Positions 63,429-64,000 of a stretch of 64,000 bases of DNA are shown here, in pieces. Every line of letters begins with the position of its first letter. Positions within the stretch are counted from its first letter, which is position 1. The stretch comes from Pseudomonas spelaei (lineage in GTDB: Bacteria; Pseudomonadota; Gammaproteobacteria; Pseudomonadales; Pseudomonadaceae): contig NZ_WNNK01000003.1 in the NCBI RefSeq assembly GCF_009724245.1, positions 62,001 through 126,000 on the forward strand, given 5' to 3'. A program made the translations under genes and the position numbers. Under the pieces are notes generated by a model. That model was not told the origin of the DNA and ran no database searches. It saw only the letters and a list, made by a program, of their open reading frames with translations.

Positions 63429-63863
63429 TCAAGGCTCCCAGTTGCCGATGTCGGCATTGGTTCCATCGCCGCCGCTGCGGCCGTCGGCACCGAACGAGTA
63501 CAGGTCGTAGGCCGAGCCTTCGCGGCCAGGCGTTAGAAACTGATAGGGATTACCCCACGGGTCCTTGGGCAGGCGTTTGAGGTAGCCGTCGGGGTTCCAA
63601 TTGAGTGCCGACGACAGGCCGGTCGGTTTTTTTACCAGGGCCTCCAGGCCCTGCTGGGTCGTGGGGTAGCGATGGTTGTCGAGCTTGTAGATTTCCAGGG
63701 CCGTGGCTATCGCCTTGATATCGCTGCGGGTGGCGGTAATCTTGGCCTGCTCCGGCCGGCTCATGATCTGCGGAACGACCAGGGCGGCCAGGACACCGAG
63801 AATCACCACGACCACCATGATTTCGATCAAGGTGAAGCCACGTTGGCGGGAGGGGGTTTGCAT
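63429..63863 (-). CDS. gspG: Type II secretion major pseudopilin G
   Basis: A 144-residue GspG/XcpT. Prepilin motif MQTPSRQRG-FTLIEIMVVVVILGVLAALVV, with DIKAIATALEIYKLDNHRYPTTQQGLEALV and DPWGNPYQF plus the calcium-site region near YSFGADGRSGGDG at the C-terminus. It polymerises to the pseudopilus that pushes exoproteins through the GspD channel. AAAGG precedes the ATG; 12 bases follow the gspF stop. Confidence 0.95.
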   Translation of the reverse strand: MQTPSRQRGFTLIEIMVVVVILGVLAALVVPQIMSRPEQAKITATRSDIKAIATALEIYKLDNHRYPTTQQGLEALVKKPTGLSSALNWNPDGYLKRLPKDPWGNPYQFLTPGREGSAYDLYSFGADGRSGGDGTNADIGNWEP

Positions 63864-63875
63864 ACTGTGTGCCTT

Positions 63876-64000
63876 TCAGGTGATGAGTTGGTTGAGGTTG
63901 AGAATGGGCATCAGGATCGCCAGGACGATGACAAGTACGCTGGCTCCCATGAAGACCAACATGGCCGGCTCAAACAAGCCGACCAGCATGGCGATACCGT
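63876..64000 (-). CDS. gspF: Type II secretion protein F, C-terminal end (partial)
   Basis: Only the last 40 codons are in the window. They read EPAMLVFMGASVLVIVLAIL, then MPILNLNQLIT-stop, the terminal membrane helix of GspF/XcpS, the inner-membrane platform protein. Order F-G-H-I-J-K-L-M continues the standard gsp operon. Confidence 0.9.
   Translation of the reverse strand, partial: GIAMLVGLFEPAMLVFMGASVLVIVLAILMPILNLNQLIT

Overview
The window reads as chromosome of a fluorescent-group Pseudomonas. Coding density and third-position G/C are high. The run gacA-uvrC-pgsA-tRNA-Gly is the standard Pseudomonas order, REP palindromes (GTGGGAGC...GCTCCCAC) sit in many intergenic gaps, and the 3-hydroxybutyrate locus resembles bdhA-permease-hbcR of P. 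aeruginosa. No phage, transposase, CRISPR array or rRNA was seen.

Layout. 1-0.9 kb: 3' end of sohB, then gene debris. 0.9-3.0 kb: an AT-rich, probably acquired gene encoding an isocyanide synthase fused to an Fe(II)/2-oxoglutarate dioxygenase. 3.0-12.3 kb: a tetritol/ketotetrose catabolic locus, with DhaK/DhaL-type kinase, EltD-like and SDR dehydrogenases, a ribose-type ABC importer, an RpiB-like isomerase and a SorC/EryD-type regulator. 12.4-15.4 kb: a TerC/CorC membrane protein behind a 51-codon upstream ORF, a PhzF-like protein and a thioredoxin-like protein whose gene overlaps phzF-like tail to tail. 15.7-22.4 kb: polar amino-acid ABC importer, RidA, IclR regulator, PLP-dependent deaminase-like enzyme and KdgK, which together suggest catabolism of an amino sugar acid such as D-glucosaminate through KDG and KDPG. 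22.5-25.3 kb: a parvulin and a PAS hybrid histidine kinase. 25.5-31.5 kb: acetoacetyl-CoA synthetase, 3-hydroxybutyrate dehydrogenase, a GntP-type permease with a sigma-54 promoter, and its HbcR-like activator. 31.6-37.2 kb: a YejABEF-type peptide importer. 37.3-39.5 kb: a second parvulin and a DAHP synthase preceded by two stacked leader ORFs rich in aromatic codons, with a terminator between them. 39.6-43.9 kb: acetyltransferase, XRE regulator, gacA, uvrC, pgsA and tRNA-Gly.

43.9-59.4 kb is an accessory block. It begins just after tRNA-Gly and holds gene relics, an NCS1-type permease, a four-gene chaperone-usher fimbrial operon and a Roc/BvgS-like signalling module. The module consists of an EAL protein with a degenerate receiver, a LuxR-type response regulator and two tandem BvgS-like hybrid kinases. 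The first kinase has lost its receiver Asp, its receiver Lys and its Hpt His, while the second keeps all of them. Two near-identical palindromic boxes upstream of the fimbrial operon look like targets for the response regulator. The block ends in a fragment of an outer-membrane efflux gene. 59.6-64.0 kb: a type II secretion operon (gspF partial to gspM) on the minus strand.

The observations I rate highest are the tandem aromatic leader in front of the DAHP synthase, the isocyanide synthase-dioxygenase fusion, and the kinase pair with one crippled phosphorelay beside the fimbrial genes.
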